A stretch of DNA of 64,000 bases, from positions 124,001 to 188,000 of the forward strand of contig JAHJWB010000019.1 of the NCBI GenBank assembly GCA_018828125.1, given 5' to 3'. Below are positions 20,306 through 29,613 of the stretch, in pieces. How positions within the stretch are numbered: position 1 is the stretch's first letter; the number at the start of each line of letters is the position of its first letter. The notes under the pieces are model-generated. The model was not told the DNA's origin. It made no database searches and saw only the letters and a program-made list of their open reading frames with translations. A program made the translations under genes and the position numbers. Source of the stretch: Gammaproteobacteria bacterium. GTDB lineage: Bacteria; Pseudomonadota; Gammaproteobacteria; Burkholderiales; Burkholderiaceae_C.

Positions 20306-22042
20306 TTAGTTCTTGCGCGGAACCACCCAAGCGTGTTCGTTGATGCCGATCACGTTGAAGAAAATCGCCACCAGTCGCTGCAGGTTCTGGAACTGGATGA
20401 CATGGCCCTGGCCTTGCTGCTCGGCCGCCCAGTTGAGCACTGACCCTGCAGCGGCAAAGTCCACGCGAATGAGCTTGTCGCACGCAATGGTGAGTGGCAC
20501 ACCGGGGCGCAGGAACGCCTGAAACGGCTCCAGCAAAGGGGTTGCGTCCCCATCAATGTGACCACTGAGCTGAGCGGCGGGTCCTGTGTCCAACGACGCT
20601 GGCATGGATGTCTCGCCCAGGTCTGACGGTCCAAAGTCGCTGTCGGCGGCCAGCGGGGCGGCGCCCGATGTGGCGCCTTCGTTGTCCGAATATCCGCAGC
20701 GCGGAGACACCCAGGACGGAGGCGAGACCTCGTAGGTCACGCAGTAGTCCAGAGCCACCATCTCAAACTCGTCCGCTTTGCCCATGAGGCGCAGCGCCGC
20801 CATGCGCAGCCGCCACCATTCGGGGCTGGTCGACCGATCTCCAGACTGAGCTTTGGCATCCAGCAGGGCATTGAGCTTTTCAACCCCCGAGAAGATCAGC
20901 TGTCCGTCGCGGTCAGCCCACAGGGTGAACTGATCGGCCATCAGGGGCACGGCTGCTTCGTCGATGCCAGTGAGTCGCGCCCAGGACAAAGTCCACGGGG
21001 AGGCCGAGCGGGCCAGCGATGCCTGCAGCGCAGCCACCGACGACACCGCCAATGTGGGCGGGGCGTTCCAACTGAAATCCTTGCGCACCACGGCCGCAGC
21101 ACCGGCAGCAGGCTCCACCTCAGCCGCCATACCCAGTTGCTCGGGCATGGAGAACCACAGCGGCGCAGACCGGCTGTACTGGGCCGCAAAGTCAATGGCG
21201 AGGGTGTCAAACCGGTCGTGTTGTCCGGTAGCGCGGTACAGATCGAACAGCGTCATCCAGATTTCGAGCTGCTGCTCAGGCGCATCCTGCTGATGATGTG
21301 CCAACACGTCCAGCAGTCCGGACTCTGCCCCTGCGTGGTCACCATTGGCAAACCGGATGGCGGCTTCTTCTAGATCAGGTTCGTGCACGAATTCCTCCGG
21401 TTCGAATGCGGGCGCGGGTTGTGTCGCCGTCACCGCAGGGCTGAAGGATGCTTCATCCGGGCCGGTGGCGTTCATTTGCGCATCGGCGCCGCCAAAACGG
21501 CCAATGGCCATGCTGTCGTCTGCAAACAGGGGCTGGACAGCAGCTTTGTTCTCCAGCGGCGCGGGCAGGCTGCCGGGCGCTGTGGGCGCGTAAGCGCGAG
21601 CGTGGGCCGACTCGCTGCCTTCTTCGGTGCTCGACTCAGGCATCACGCCCGGCTGGGTGGGGGCATCAGCGCCTTGTTTGCTCTTCCACCACTGCTGCGA
21701 CATCTGCGCTTCGATCTCGTCGATCTTCTTGAGCGTGACGGCACGCTCATCAGGCGAGGCCATGCTGCTCTGAAAGAAAGACGGCCGACCTGCAGCGTCT
21801 TCGACGCGCTGACCCTGCAACACCTCACGCTGGCGCAGTTTGCGCAGCTGATCGAATTCGCGGCGCCGCACGAAGTCGTTGCGGCGCTTGCGCTCGATCA
21901 TCTCCTTGAGCATCTGCTTGCTGTACTGGCTTTCCCGGTCATCCTGGATCGAATCCAGCTCGGTCCAGTTCACCGTCGGGTTCTTCACGAACCGAACCAC
22001 CTTCGACAGCAGGCCTCCAGGGGTGGTTTCTTCCTTGCTCAT
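20306..22042 (-). CDS. STAS-domain protein of unknown role
   Basis: The 578-residue protein starts MSKEETTPGGLLSKVVRFVK and has a charged N-terminal helical region to about residue 110. A long Ala/Pro/Glu-rich middle with tetratricopeptide-like stretches (LLDVLAHHQQDAPEQQLEIWMTLFDLY) follows. The C-terminal 90 residues resemble a STAS/anti-anti-sigma fold (LTIACDKLIRVDFAAAGSVL, then NLQRLVAIFFNVIGI). It lies between dksA and hslV on the same strand, a common Burkholderiales neighbourhood. The STAS call rests on pattern recognition, and no biochemical role is known to me. Confidence 0.7.
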   Translation of the reverse strand: MSKEETTPGGLLSKVVRFVKNPTVNWTELDSIQDDRESQYSKQMLKEMIERKRRNDFVRRREFDQLRKLRQREVLQGQRVEDAAGRPSFFQSSMASPDERAVTLKKIDEIEAQMSQQWWKSKQGADAPTQPGVMPESSTEEGSESAHARAYAPTAPGSLPAPLENKAAVQPLFADDSMAIGRFGGADAQMNATGPDEASFSPAVTATQPAPAFEPEEFVHEPDLEEAAIRFANGDHAGAESGLLDVLAHHQQDAPEQQLEIWMTLFDLYRATGQHDRFDTLAIDFAAQYSRSAPLWFSMPEQLGMAAEVEPAAGAAAVVRKDFSWNAPPTLAVSSVAALQASLARSASPWTLSWARLTGIDEAAVPLMADQFTLWADRDGQLIFSGVEKLNALLDAKAQSGDRSTSPEWWRLRMAALRLMGKADEFEMVALDYCVTYEVSPPSWVSPRCGYSDNEGATSGAAPLAADSDFGPSDLGETSMPASLDTGPAAQLSGHIDGDATPLLEPFQAFLRPGVPLTIACDKLIRVDFAAAGSVLNWAAEQQGQGHVIQFQNLQRLVAIFFNVIGINEHAWVVPRKN

Positions 22043-22090
22043 GGCTCAGGGTACAGGGGGTGCACAGTGCGAACGGGCCAGGTGGCCAGA

Positions 22091-22885
22091 TCAATCACCG
22101 AACATCTTCTGCTTGAGTTCGCGGCGCTGCTGGGCTTCCAGCGACAGCGTCGCGGTGGGGCGGGCAATCAGGCGGCCCACACCAATGGGCTCGCCGGTTT
22201 CGTCGCAATACCCGTAGTCACCCGAGTCGATGCGGCCAATGGATTGCTCGATCTTCTTGAGCAGCTTGCGCTCGCGGTCGCGGGTGCGCAGCTCCAGCGC
22301 GTGTTCTTCTTCGATGGTGGCACGGTCGGCCGGGTCAGGCACCACGACGGTGTCTTCACGCAGATGCTCGGTGGTTTCGCCAGCGCTGTTGTGGATTTCT
22401 TGCTTGAGTTGAACGAGCTTGAGGCGAAAGAACGCCATTTGCTTGTCGTTCATGTACTCGCTATCAGGCATGGCCATGACTTCAGCGTCGGTCAACTCTG
22501 CGGCGGACTTGGTTTTCCAGTTGTTCGCCAGCTTGGGGTCTTTTTTCGCAGCCGTAAAAGTCGGATGCGCTTGCACAGTCGTGGGCATGGTGTGTAGATA
22601 ACTGGCTTTGGCAGCGGTCGAGGCCACTGCCTGTGCCATGGATGGTACGGTCAATTGGGCCAATCGGGAAGAAGGCCGGGTTGTGCGCACGGGTACCTGT
22701 GAGCCTGCTTGCAGGACAGGGGCCGCAGCGGGTGCCACGGCTGGGGTTGCAGTCGCCTTGGGTGCCGCAGCAGCCTTGGCAGTGGCCTTCGCAGCAGCTT
22801 TGGGTGCCGCTGGGGCGGCGGCGCTTTTCGCCGCGGCAGGGGTGGCCTTGGTGGCTCCCTTGGGTTTGCTGGTGTCGGCTTTCAC
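22091..22885 (-). CDS. dksA: RNA polymerase-binding regulator DksA, cysteine-poor type
   Basis: DksA binds the RNA polymerase secondary channel and, with ppGpp, reprograms rRNA and biosynthetic promoters. The conserved coiled coil and C-terminus are clear (MNDKQMAFFRLKLVQLKQEI, then the segment ending QQRRELKQKMFGD). Only one of the four zinc-finger cysteines remains (YGYCDETGEPIG, then ARPTATLSLEAQ). A 110-residue Ala/Lys/Pro-rich N-terminal extension precedes the domain. A GTG at 22885 has GAGGAG eight bases upstream and gives 264 residues; no in-frame ATG has comparable support. Confidence 0.9.
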   Translation of the reverse strand: MKADTSKPKGATKATPAAAKSAAAPAAPKAAAKATAKAAAAPKATATPAVAPAAAPVLQAGSQVPVRTTRPSSRLAQLTVPSMAQAVASTAAKASYLHTMPTTVQAHPTFTAAKKDPKLANNWKTKSAAELTDAEVMAMPDSEYMNDKQMAFFRLKLVQLKQEIHNSAGETTEHLREDTVVVPDPADRATIEEEHALELRTRDRERKLLKKIEQSIGRIDSGDYGYCDETGEPIGVGRLIARPTATLSLEAQQRRELKQKMFGD

Positions 22886-23065
22886 TTCCTGGTCTCCTCG
22901 CAATACGGGCGGGCCCCAGCAGCTTTCGCAGCCAAGGGCGGGTGGCAAGCCTTCCGGGGTTTTACCGGGGCGCGATTGTATCGACCTGGGCTGACGCAAA
23001 CGGAGATGTTGCGGATACAACACAAACCCATCAGGTGACCTGCGCCCTCCAGGGGCGCCAGCCCG

Positions 23066-24136
23066 TCAGACAAGGCTCTGTTCCAGGCCCTGCAGGAAGA
23101 TGTCCTTGGGCAGGTCGATACCAATGAAGACCATCTTACTGGTGCGGACCTCGCCCTCGGCCCACTGGGGGCCCAGATCGCTGCCCATCAGCTGGTGCAC
23201 GCCCTGGAAGATCACCTTGCGCTCGGTGCCTTTCATATGAAGCACCCCTTTGTAGCGCAGCATGCGCGGGCCGTAAATATTCACGATGGCGCCCAGAAAG
23301 TCCTCCAGCTTGGCCGGATCGAACGGCCGGTCAGAGCGGTAGACGAAACTCTTCACATCATCGTCATGGTGATGATGGTGCCCATGCCCATGCCCATGCC
23401 CATGCTCGTGTTGGTGCGATGGGTGGTCGCAGTGCTCGCCATGCACGTGATCGTGGTGCGCATGATCGTGCGCCTCTTCTTCCTTGAGGAAGTCCGGGTC
23501 GATGTCGAGCTTGGCATTGAGGTTGAAGCCCCGCAGGTCCAGCACCTCCTTGAGCGGCACCTCGCCGAAATGCACAGCTTTCATCGGGGCGCGCGGGTTC
23601 ATGTGCTTCAGGCGATGGATCAGGGCGTCGGTTTCCTCCTTGGAAACCAGATCCGTCTTGGACAGGAAGATCTGGTCCGCAAAACCCACCTGGCGGCGCG
23701 CCTCCTGGCGGTCATTGAGCTGCTGCGGCGCGTGCTTAGCATCCACCAGCGTGATGATCGAGTCGATCAGGTAGGTTTCAGCGATCTCTTCGTCCATAAA
23801 GAATGTCTGCGCCACTGGACCTGGGTCGGCCACGCCGGTGGTTTCGATCACGATGCGCTCAAAGTCCAGCAGGCCCTTGCGCTTCTTGGCGGCCAGCAGT
23901 TGCAACGTCTCGCGCAGGTCTTCGCGGATGGTGCAGCAGATGCAGCCGTTGCTCATCTGCACGATCTGCTCTTTGGACTCGGTCACCAGGATGTCGTTAT
24001 CGATGTTTTCTTCGCCGAACTCGTTCTCGATCACGGCGATCTTCTGGCCGTGGGCCTCGCTCAGCAGGCGCTTGAGCAGCGTGGTTTTGCCAGAGCCCAG
24101 AAAGCCGGTAAGGATGGTGACGGGGATCAATGCCAT
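23066..24136 (-). CDS. CobW/COG0523-family GTPase (metal chaperone)
   Basis: Members of this G3E GTPase family deliver or traffic metals, often zinc. The 356-residue protein starts MALIPVTILTGFLGSGKTTLLKRLL (Walker A). The signature metal motif NGCICCTIRED (CxCC) and the ETTGVADPGP switch follow. A His/Asp-rich linker near residues 220-260 (HEHGHGHGHGHHHHHDDD) is a likely metal-binding tract. The CobW C-terminal domain ends the protein. It is adjacent to a zinc-independent-looking DksA, which fits a zinc-homeostasis context, but no Zur site was found. Confidence 0.9.
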   Translation of the reverse strand: MALIPVTILTGFLGSGKTTLLKRLLSEAHGQKIAVIENEFGEENIDNDILVTESKEQIVQMSNGCICCTIREDLRETLQLLAAKKRKGLLDFERIVIETTGVADPGPVAQTFFMDEEIAETYLIDSIITLVDAKHAPQQLNDRQEARRQVGFADQIFLSKTDLVSKEETDALIHRLKHMNPRAPMKAVHFGEVPLKEVLDLRGFNLNAKLDIDPDFLKEEEAHDHAHHDHVHGEHCDHPSHQHEHGHGHGHGHHHHHDDDVKSFVYRSDRPFDPAKLEDFLGAIVNIYGPRMLRYKGVLHMKGTERKVIFQGVHQLMGSDLGPQWAEGEVRTSKMVFIGIDLPKDIFLQGLEQSLV

Positions 24137-24259
24137 AAATCTATCTTTCAATCGGGTCAATACATACGCTGCAGGCGCGGCCCGCAAAGCGCAGTGCCCC
24201 ACGGAGGGGTGCATTTTTAGTGTACCGAGGCTGTCAAGCCCCTGCAGGGGGCCGCTCGG

Positions 24260-25492
24260 TTACCCCTTGCGCATTACCACCAACCCCTTCAAGTATTCCC
24301 CTTCCGGGAACTCCAGGGTCATCGGGTGGTCGGGCGCGCCGCCCAAGCGCTCCAGGATGTAGCCGTCCACGCCCGCATCCGCGCCCGCCGAGGCCACGAT
24401 TTTGTGGAACAGGTCAGCGCTGATGCCACCCGAACACGAGAAGGTGAACAGCACCCCTCCAGGGATCAGCAACTGCAGTGCCAGCCGGTTGATGTCCTTG
24501 TAGGCGCGCGCGGCCCGCTCGGCGTGTGCGGCGGTGGGGGCAAACTTGGGCGGGTCGAGCACGATGGCGTCAAAGCGCTGACCTTCCTTCAAGAACTGGC
24601 GCAGCGACGCGTTCACATCCGCGTCCAGGAAGCTCGCGCGGTTTACGTCGAAGCCATTGAGCGCCACGTGGGCCCGGGCGCGTTCCAGCGCGGGGCCGGA
24701 CGAGTCGATGGACGTCACATGCCCATCGGCCGCGGCACCCGCTGCCCGCATGCCCGCCAGCGCGGCCACGCTGAAACCGCCGGTGTAGCAAAAGCAGTTA
24801 AGCACGTGCTTGAAACCCAGGCGCTGCGCGTAGTCGGCAAAACGCTTGCGGCTGTCGCGCTGGTCCAGATAGAACCCTGTTTTGTGGCCCTCGGCAATGT
24901 TGAGCGTCAGGCGCCATTGGTGTTCGTGAATGGACAGCTCCAGCGGTGGCGGGGCATCGCCCGCCTGTGCGGGAGCGCCGCCACGCAGCCAGCCCGTAGC
25001 GGGCTCCAGGCCTTCCAGCGCGCGCACGCTGGCATCTGATCGTTCATACAGCTTGGCGAGGCCCGTCTCGCGCAGCAGGGCGTCGGCGATCACGTCCTTC
25101 CAGCGCTCGGTGCCCGCGCTGGTGAACTGCGCCACCAGTGTGTCGCCATAGCGGTCCACGATGAGACCGGGCAAGCCATCGGATTCGCCATGCACCAGCC
25201 GAATACCGTCACTTTGCACATCAAAACGGGCTCTGGCGATGATGGAACGAGCGCAAGCAGCTATAAAAAAAGGAGCGTCAATCCGCTGCGCCTCGTCAAA
25301 GCTCCACACCCGCGCCCGGATGCGCGAGCTGGGGCTGAAGGCGGCCCAAGCCAGGAACTGGCCCTCGTGCGACTCCACACGCACGGTCTCGCCGCTGTCG
25401 CCGCCGCCTTTTGCAATGGCCGACTCAAAGATCCAGGGATGGCGGCGCAAGAGGGAGCGCTCTTTGCCGGGGCGGAGGCGGAGGGTTTTCAT
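24260..25492 (-). CDS. rlmI: 23S rRNA m5C1962 methyltransferase RlmI-like
   Basis: RlmI methylates C1962 of 23S rRNA. The 410-residue protein has an N-terminal PUA-like domain (LRRHPWIFESAIAKGGG), the central EGHKTGFYLDQRDSR motif, and a Rossmann methyltransferase domain. That domain contains NCFCYTGGFSVAAL (SAM site) and VLDPPKFA (catalytic loop). RIDAPFFIAACARSI is encoded by what looks like half of a dispersed repeat. The start at 25492 is the first in-frame Met and fits the family length. Confidence 0.92.
   Translation of the reverse strand: MKTLRLRPGKERSLLRRHPWIFESAIAKGGGDSGETVRVESHEGQFLAWAAFSPSSRIRARVWSFDEAQRIDAPFFIAACARSIIARARFDVQSDGIRLVHGESDGLPGLIVDRYGDTLVAQFTSAGTERWKDVIADALLRETGLAKLYERSDASVRALEGLEPATGWLRGGAPAQAGDAPPPLELSIHEHQWRLTLNIAEGHKTGFYLDQRDSRKRFADYAQRLGFKHVLNCFCYTGGFSVAALAGMRAAGAAADGHVTSIDSSGPALERARAHVALNGFDVNRASFLDADVNASLRQFLKEGQRFDAIVLDPPKFAPTAAHAERAARAYKDINRLALQLLIPGGVLFTFSCSGGISADLFHKIVASAGADAGVDGYILERLGGAPDHPMTLEFPEGEYLKGLVVMRKG
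25250..25291. repeat. Partial dispersed repeat copy inside rlmI
   Basis: On the minus strand GACGCTCCTTTTTTTATAGC is followed by TGCTTGCGCT. This matches one half of the copy in murD (GGAGCT-like block, T-run, TAGCTGCTAGCGCT). The second palindrome arm is missing. Confidence 0.45.
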
Positions 25493-25642
25493 CCCTCGGA
25501 TTGTGCGGGCTCGTCTGCGCTTGGTGGACGTCGGGGATCAAAAACGACTGCAATGCACATGACTAAAGTCGATTAATTTGACAAATATGATTTTATAGCA
25601 ATAGAATTCTCTAAATTATCATTTTTATCAAAGGACAATTCG

Positions 25643-26176
25643 ATGACGACGACCCAAAGTCAGCTAGCTACGCCCTCCTCCCTTCTGGGCTCTTCCCCGG
25701 GAAGTCACGCTGCGGTGTTGACCGATATCCGTGAGTTTCTGGCGTTCAAGATCGGTAACGAGGAGTACGGCGTGGACATCCTGCGGGTGCAAGAAATTCG
25801 CTCGTACGAAAAGCCCACCACCATTGCCAATGCGCCCGCCGACCTCAAAGGCGTGGTGAACCTGCGCGGTGTGATCGTTCCCATCATCGACCTGCGCCTG
25901 AAGCTGGGGCTTGCCACCGTGCAGTACGACCACCTCACGGTGGTCATCGTGCTCAACATCGGCCACCGGGTGATCGGGGTGGTAGTGGACGGGGTGTCCG
26001 ACGTGCTCACGCTGGAGCGCGAGCAGCTGCGCCCTGTCCCTGCACTGCGCGGCGACTTTGACCCAGAACATCTGCTGGCGATTGGCTCGGTCGGCCGGCG
26101 CATGCTGATCCTGCTGGACATCGAAAAATTCTTGGGTCCAGTACTGACAACTGATACCCCCACCGCTGCGCATTGA
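25643..26176 (+). CDS. cheW: Chemotaxis coupling protein CheW
   Basis: CheW couples chemoreceptors to the CheA kinase. The 177-residue protein has a Ser/Thr-rich N-terminus of about 25 residues, then a CheW fold beginning [39 protein letters not shown] and the [12 protein letters not shown] segment are conserved. AGGA lies about 8 nt before the ATG. It is followed after 37 nt by a chemoreceptor gene and has no cheA nearby, so it is a satellite chemotaxis pair. The AT-rich 25560-25640 upstream stretch probably holds its promoter, but I could not define hexamers. Confidence 0.95.
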   Translation: MTTTQSQLATPSSLLGSSPGSHAAVLTDIREFLAFKIGNEEYGVDILRVQEIRSYEKPTTIANAPADLKGVVNLRGVIVPIIDLRLKLGLATVQYDHLTVVIVLNIGHRVIGVVVDGVSDVLTLEREQLRPVPALRGDFDPEHLLAIGSVGRRMLILLDIEKFLGPVLTTDTPTAAH

Positions 26177-26213
26177 ACCGCCGGATGTCCACCCCGCAAC
26201 CACCACCCTCGCC

Positions 26214-27755
26214 ATGAACTTCAGCGATCTAAAAATCTCGACCCGCCTGGCCCTGCTACTGGCCATTTTGTGCATTGTTGGCGCGGCGCTCGGCGTTGCC
26301 GGCATTGCCGGTATGCAACGCGCCAATACCAGTCTCAATACGGTCTACCAGGATCGGGTGGTTCCGCTCAAACAGATCAAGCAGGTGTCAGACGCCTATG
26401 CCATCAACGTAGTGGATACCGCACACAAGGTTCGCGATGGCGCACTGACGGCACAACAAGGGCTACAGGCGATTGCCCAAGCAAGGGCTGCCATTCAGAG
26501 CAACTGGAGCGCATATTTAGCCACCGAACTGGTCCCAGAGGAGGTCCGGCTGGTGGAGCAGTTTAAACAACGTCAAACACGCGCCGAGACATCCGTTGTC
26601 GAATTCGAGAAGCTGCTGAAGTCGGCGAACATGCCGCAACTGGCAACCTTCGCCGCCAACGAGATGTATCCAGCGCTAGACCCGCTCCAAGAAGTATTAG
26701 GGGCGCTCGTGGAGGTGCAGTTGAATATCGCAAAAGCTGAGTACGACAATTCGGAGTCGAGATATCAAAAGACGGTATTTGCGATTGCACTGTCTATAGC
26801 AGCCAGCAGTTTGCTAGCTCTCGGTGTGGGCATTTTTGTGATCCGGTCGATCACCATGCCACTACGCAGCGCACTAGCGCTTTCTGACGCGATCGCTGGC
26901 GGGGACCTGACCCAAAACATCCAAGTACAGGGCAGCAATGAGATGTCCCAGCTGCTGCATGGTCTGAACGGCATGCAGACATCACTGGTGACGTTAGTGC
27001 GCGCGGTTCATGAAAGCGCTACGAGCGTGTCTGCCGCATCAGCAGAAATCGCCCAGGGAAACAACGATCTCTCTGCGCGAACTGAAGGCCAAGCCAGCGC
27101 ACTCGAAGAAACCGCTGCATCGATGGAAGAGCTCAATTCGACAGTGCGCCAGAATGCCGATAACTCAAGCCACGCCAATCAGCTTTCGAAGAACGCCTCC
27201 ACCATTGCAGTGCAGGGCGGTGAAGTGGTGGCCGATGTGGTTCGCACCATGAAAGACATCAACCACAGCAGCAGCAAAATCGCTGACATCATTGGCGTAA
27301 TCGACGGGATCGCGTTCCAGACCAACATCTTGGCGTTGAACGCTGCAGTGGAAGCCGCCCGCGCCGGGGAACAAGGCCGAGGCTTCGCGGTGGTAGCCAG
27401 CGAAGTTCGCAACCTTGCTGGTCGATCCGCCGAGGCTGCACGGGAGATCAAGATTTTGATTGGAAACAGTGTCGAACGTGTGGAAGCGGGTACAGCTCTG
27501 GTCGACAGGGCGGGTCAGACAATGAGCGAGGTGGTGGATTCCATCCGAAGGGTTACCGAGATCATGGGAGAGATCAGCGGCGCCAGCAGCGAACAGAGCC
27601 AGGGGGTGGACCAGATCAATGAAGCTGTCACGCAGATGGACCAAGCCACACAACAGAATGCCGCACTGGTGGAAGAAATGGCGGCGGCGGCGGCAAGCCT
27701 TAACCAGCAGGCCAGCGCATTGGTAGCAACGGTCTCCACATTCAAATTGCCATAG
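26214..27755 (+). CDS. Methyl-accepting chemotaxis protein
   Basis: This transmembrane receptor reports ligand binding to CheA/CheW. The 513-residue protein has TM1 at about 10-33, a four-helix-bundle periplasmic domain (about 40-188), TM2 at about 190-212, HAMP to about 265, and a cytoplasmic signalling hairpin. The tip IDGIAFQTNILALNAAVEAA identifies the MCP family. It ends FKLP with no NWETF-type CheR tether. The periplasmic half is less GC-rich than its neighbours. The ligand cannot be told from sequence. Confidence 0.96.
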   Translation: MNFSDLKISTRLALLLAILCIVGAALGVAGIAGMQRANTSLNTVYQDRVVPLKQIKQVSDAYAINVVDTAHKVRDGALTAQQGLQAIAQARAAIQSNWSAYLATELVPEEVRLVEQFKQRQTRAETSVVEFEKLLKSANMPQLATFAANEMYPALDPLQEVLGALVEVQLNIAKAEYDNSESRYQKTVFAIALSIAASSLLALGVGIFVIRSITMPLRSALALSDAIAGGDLTQNIQVQGSNEMSQLLHGLNGMQTSLVTLVRAVHESATSVSAASAEIAQGNNDLSARTEGQASALEETAASMEELNSTVRQNADNSSHANQLSKNASTIAVQGGEVVADVVRTMKDINHSSSKIADIIGVIDGIAFQTNILALNAAVEAARAGEQGRGFAVVASEVRNLAGRSAEAAREIKILIGNSVERVEAGTALVDRAGQTMSEVVDSIRRVTEIMGEISGASSEQSQGVDQINEAVTQMDQATQQNAALVEEMAAAAASLNQQASALVATVSTFKLP

Positions 27756-27892
27756 GCGCCACCCGTGCCGACAGCTGCGCCCCTAATTTAACTGAGGTCA
27801 GCCCAGAAGACTTTCGTCAGAACGATCCAAACGCCCCACCGGCCCACTGGGCATGTGTCAGGTTGGGAGCGCGGATCAGCGGTTAAGGAAGA

Positions 27893-28864
27893 CTACTTTT
27901 TCCTTGCCCGCGGGTGCGCAGCGTCGTAAACCTTGGCCAGGTGCTGAAAGTCAAGCCGTGTATAGACCTGCGTGGTGGTGATGTTGGCGTGGCCCAACAG
28001 CTCTTGCACCGCGCGCAGGTCGCCGCTACTTTGCAACAGATGGCTGGCAAACGAGTGGCGCAGCATATGGGGGTGCACCGGCGTGGTCAGCCCGGCCTGC
28101 TGGCTGCGCTGGCGCAGGCGCAGCCAGATCGACTGGGCCGTGAGCCGCTTGCCGCGCTGGCCCACGAACAACGCTACATCGAGCCGCGCCGAGCCTTCGC
28201 CGCCAAACGGCGTCGCCCGCAGTGCCAGCCAGGCCTGCAGCGCTACGGTGGCCGCGCTGCCCACGGGCACGCTGCGGCGCTTGCTGCCTTTGCCAAACAC
28301 ATGGGCCTCACCCGCCTGCAGATCGACCCAACCTCGCCCCAGCCGCTGCGTGTCGGCATTGGGGATGGCGTCCAGCCCCGCGAGTTCACCCACCCGCAGT
28401 CCGCACCCGTACAGCAGCTCGACCATGGCGGCGTCTCGCGCCTCCAGCCACGGATCGGCGCCGGCGTTGTCGAATTCGGCCAGGCGCACGGCGTCGTCCA
28501 CCCCCAGCGCCTTGGGCAGGGGTTTGGGTGCCTTGGGGGCCCGCACGTCCTGCACCGGGTTGTGCGGGATCAATCCCTGCCGCCCGGCCCAGATGAAAAA
28601 ACCGCGCCAGCCCGACAGGATGAGCGCAATGCCGCGCCCGCTGCGCCCGCCGCTGTGCATCTGCGCCACAAAACGGCGGATGTGCGCGGTCTGCAGTTGC
28701 AGCAGCGGCACGTTCACGCCGGCTGCAAACTGCGCCAGTTTTTCCAGATCCAGCGTGTAGAGCGTGAGCGTGCGCGCCGCCAGGCGCTTTTCAACTCGCA
28801 CATGGTCCAGGTAGCGCAGGACGTGCGGGTCGATTGGGGTGGGCGGTGTGGGCGCTTCAGACAT
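27893..28864 (-). CDS. xerC: Site-specific tyrosine recombinase XerC
   Basis: XerC resolves chromosome dimers at dif with XerD. The 323-residue protein carries a SAM-like N-terminal domain and the full tyrosine-recombinase set: R in GCGLRVGELAGL, K in GKGSKRR, H-x-x-R in HPHMLRHSFASH, H in LLGHANI and the nucleophile in TTTQVYTR. It follows DUF484 and dapF on the same strand, the usual proteobacterial order. Confidence 0.93.
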   Translation of the reverse strand: MSEAPTPPTPIDPHVLRYLDHVRVEKRLAARTLTLYTLDLEKLAQFAAGVNVPLLQLQTAHIRRFVAQMHSGGRSGRGIALILSGWRGFFIWAGRQGLIPHNPVQDVRAPKAPKPLPKALGVDDAVRLAEFDNAGADPWLEARDAAMVELLYGCGLRVGELAGLDAIPNADTQRLGRGWVDLQAGEAHVFGKGSKRRSVPVGSAATVALQAWLALRATPFGGEGSARLDVALFVGQRGKRLTAQSIWLRLRQRSQQAGLTTPVHPHMLRHSFASHLLQSSGDLRAVQELLGHANITTTQVYTRLDFQHLAKVYDAAHPRARKK

Positions 28865-28923
28865 TTGCCGTGGCCGAGCCGCCGCCGTGTGCGCGAACGT
28901 GTGTGCGGGTGCTGGCTTGCGGG

Positions 28924-29613
28924 CTATTTCAGCCGCAGCAGCGCGGCGCTGGCAAGTTCTGCCATGCGCGAAAGAAACTCGGTACCCATCGTGGCGTCAA
29001 AGCGCTGTGGGTCGTGGCTGCCCAGCACCAGCAGGCCAAAGGCGGGCGTGGCGCTGTCGATAGCGCCTGCGCGCAGCGGTAGCAGAGCCAGCGACTGGGC
29101 GGGCTCGCCCGCCTCGTTGGCCAGCCAGGCGGCGGGCTCGAACCCCAGGTTGGGGCCGCAGAACGGCATGGTCAGCGACGAGGCAAACGCCCGCGCATCT
29201 TCGCTGGCGCCCTGAGTGAAGTCGGCGTCGATGTACGGCGCGGCCACTTCCCACACGCGCACCGCTGCCTGGGGCACGTCGAACAAGGTGCGCACGCCAT
29301 CCACCACCGCCTGAGGCAGGTCAAACGGATCGCGCACCTGCAACAGACTACCGGTCCATTGGTGCACCTTGTGGGCAATGGCGGCGTTTTCGGTGCTGTT
29401 GCGCACCATTTCCATGATGCGCTGCTCCAGGCCCTTGATCTTTTCGCGCAGCATTTCCGCCTGCCGCTCCTGCAGGCTCACGGCGCGCGCGCCGTGAGGG
29501 CTGGTGATCTGCACGCTGGCCAGCACCTCGGCATGGCGCTCGAAGAAGCCCGGTGTGTTGGTCAGGAACTGGGCGATGTCGTCTTCGGTGATCGGGGGGA
29601 TTTGAGAGGTCAT
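28924..29613 (-). CDS. DUF484 family protein (GAF-like)
   Basis: DUF484 proteins have a GAF-like fold and unknown role, and commonly lie between dapF and xerC, as here. The 229-residue protein starts [32 protein letters not shown] short coiled coil follows ([20 protein letters not shown]), then the GAF-like part ending [20 protein letters not shown]. Its start overlaps the dapF stop by 4 nt. Confidence 0.92.
   Translation of the reverse strand: MTSQIPPITEDDIAQFLTNTPGFFERHAEVLASVQITSPHGARAVSLQERQAEMLREKIKGLEQRIMEMVRNSTENAAIAHKVHQWTGSLLQVRDPFDLPQAVVDGVRTLFDVPQAAVRVWEVAAPYIDADFTQGASEDARAFASSLTMPFCGPNLGFEPAAWLANEAGEPAQSLALLPLRAGAIDSATPAFGLLVLGSHDPQRFDATMGTEFLSRMAELASAALLRLK

Noticed and set aside
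25565-25640. Sigma-28 flagellar-type promoter before cheW
   Set aside because: TAAAGT is present, but the -10 half matches the GCCGATAA consensus at only about three of eight bases with the required spacing.
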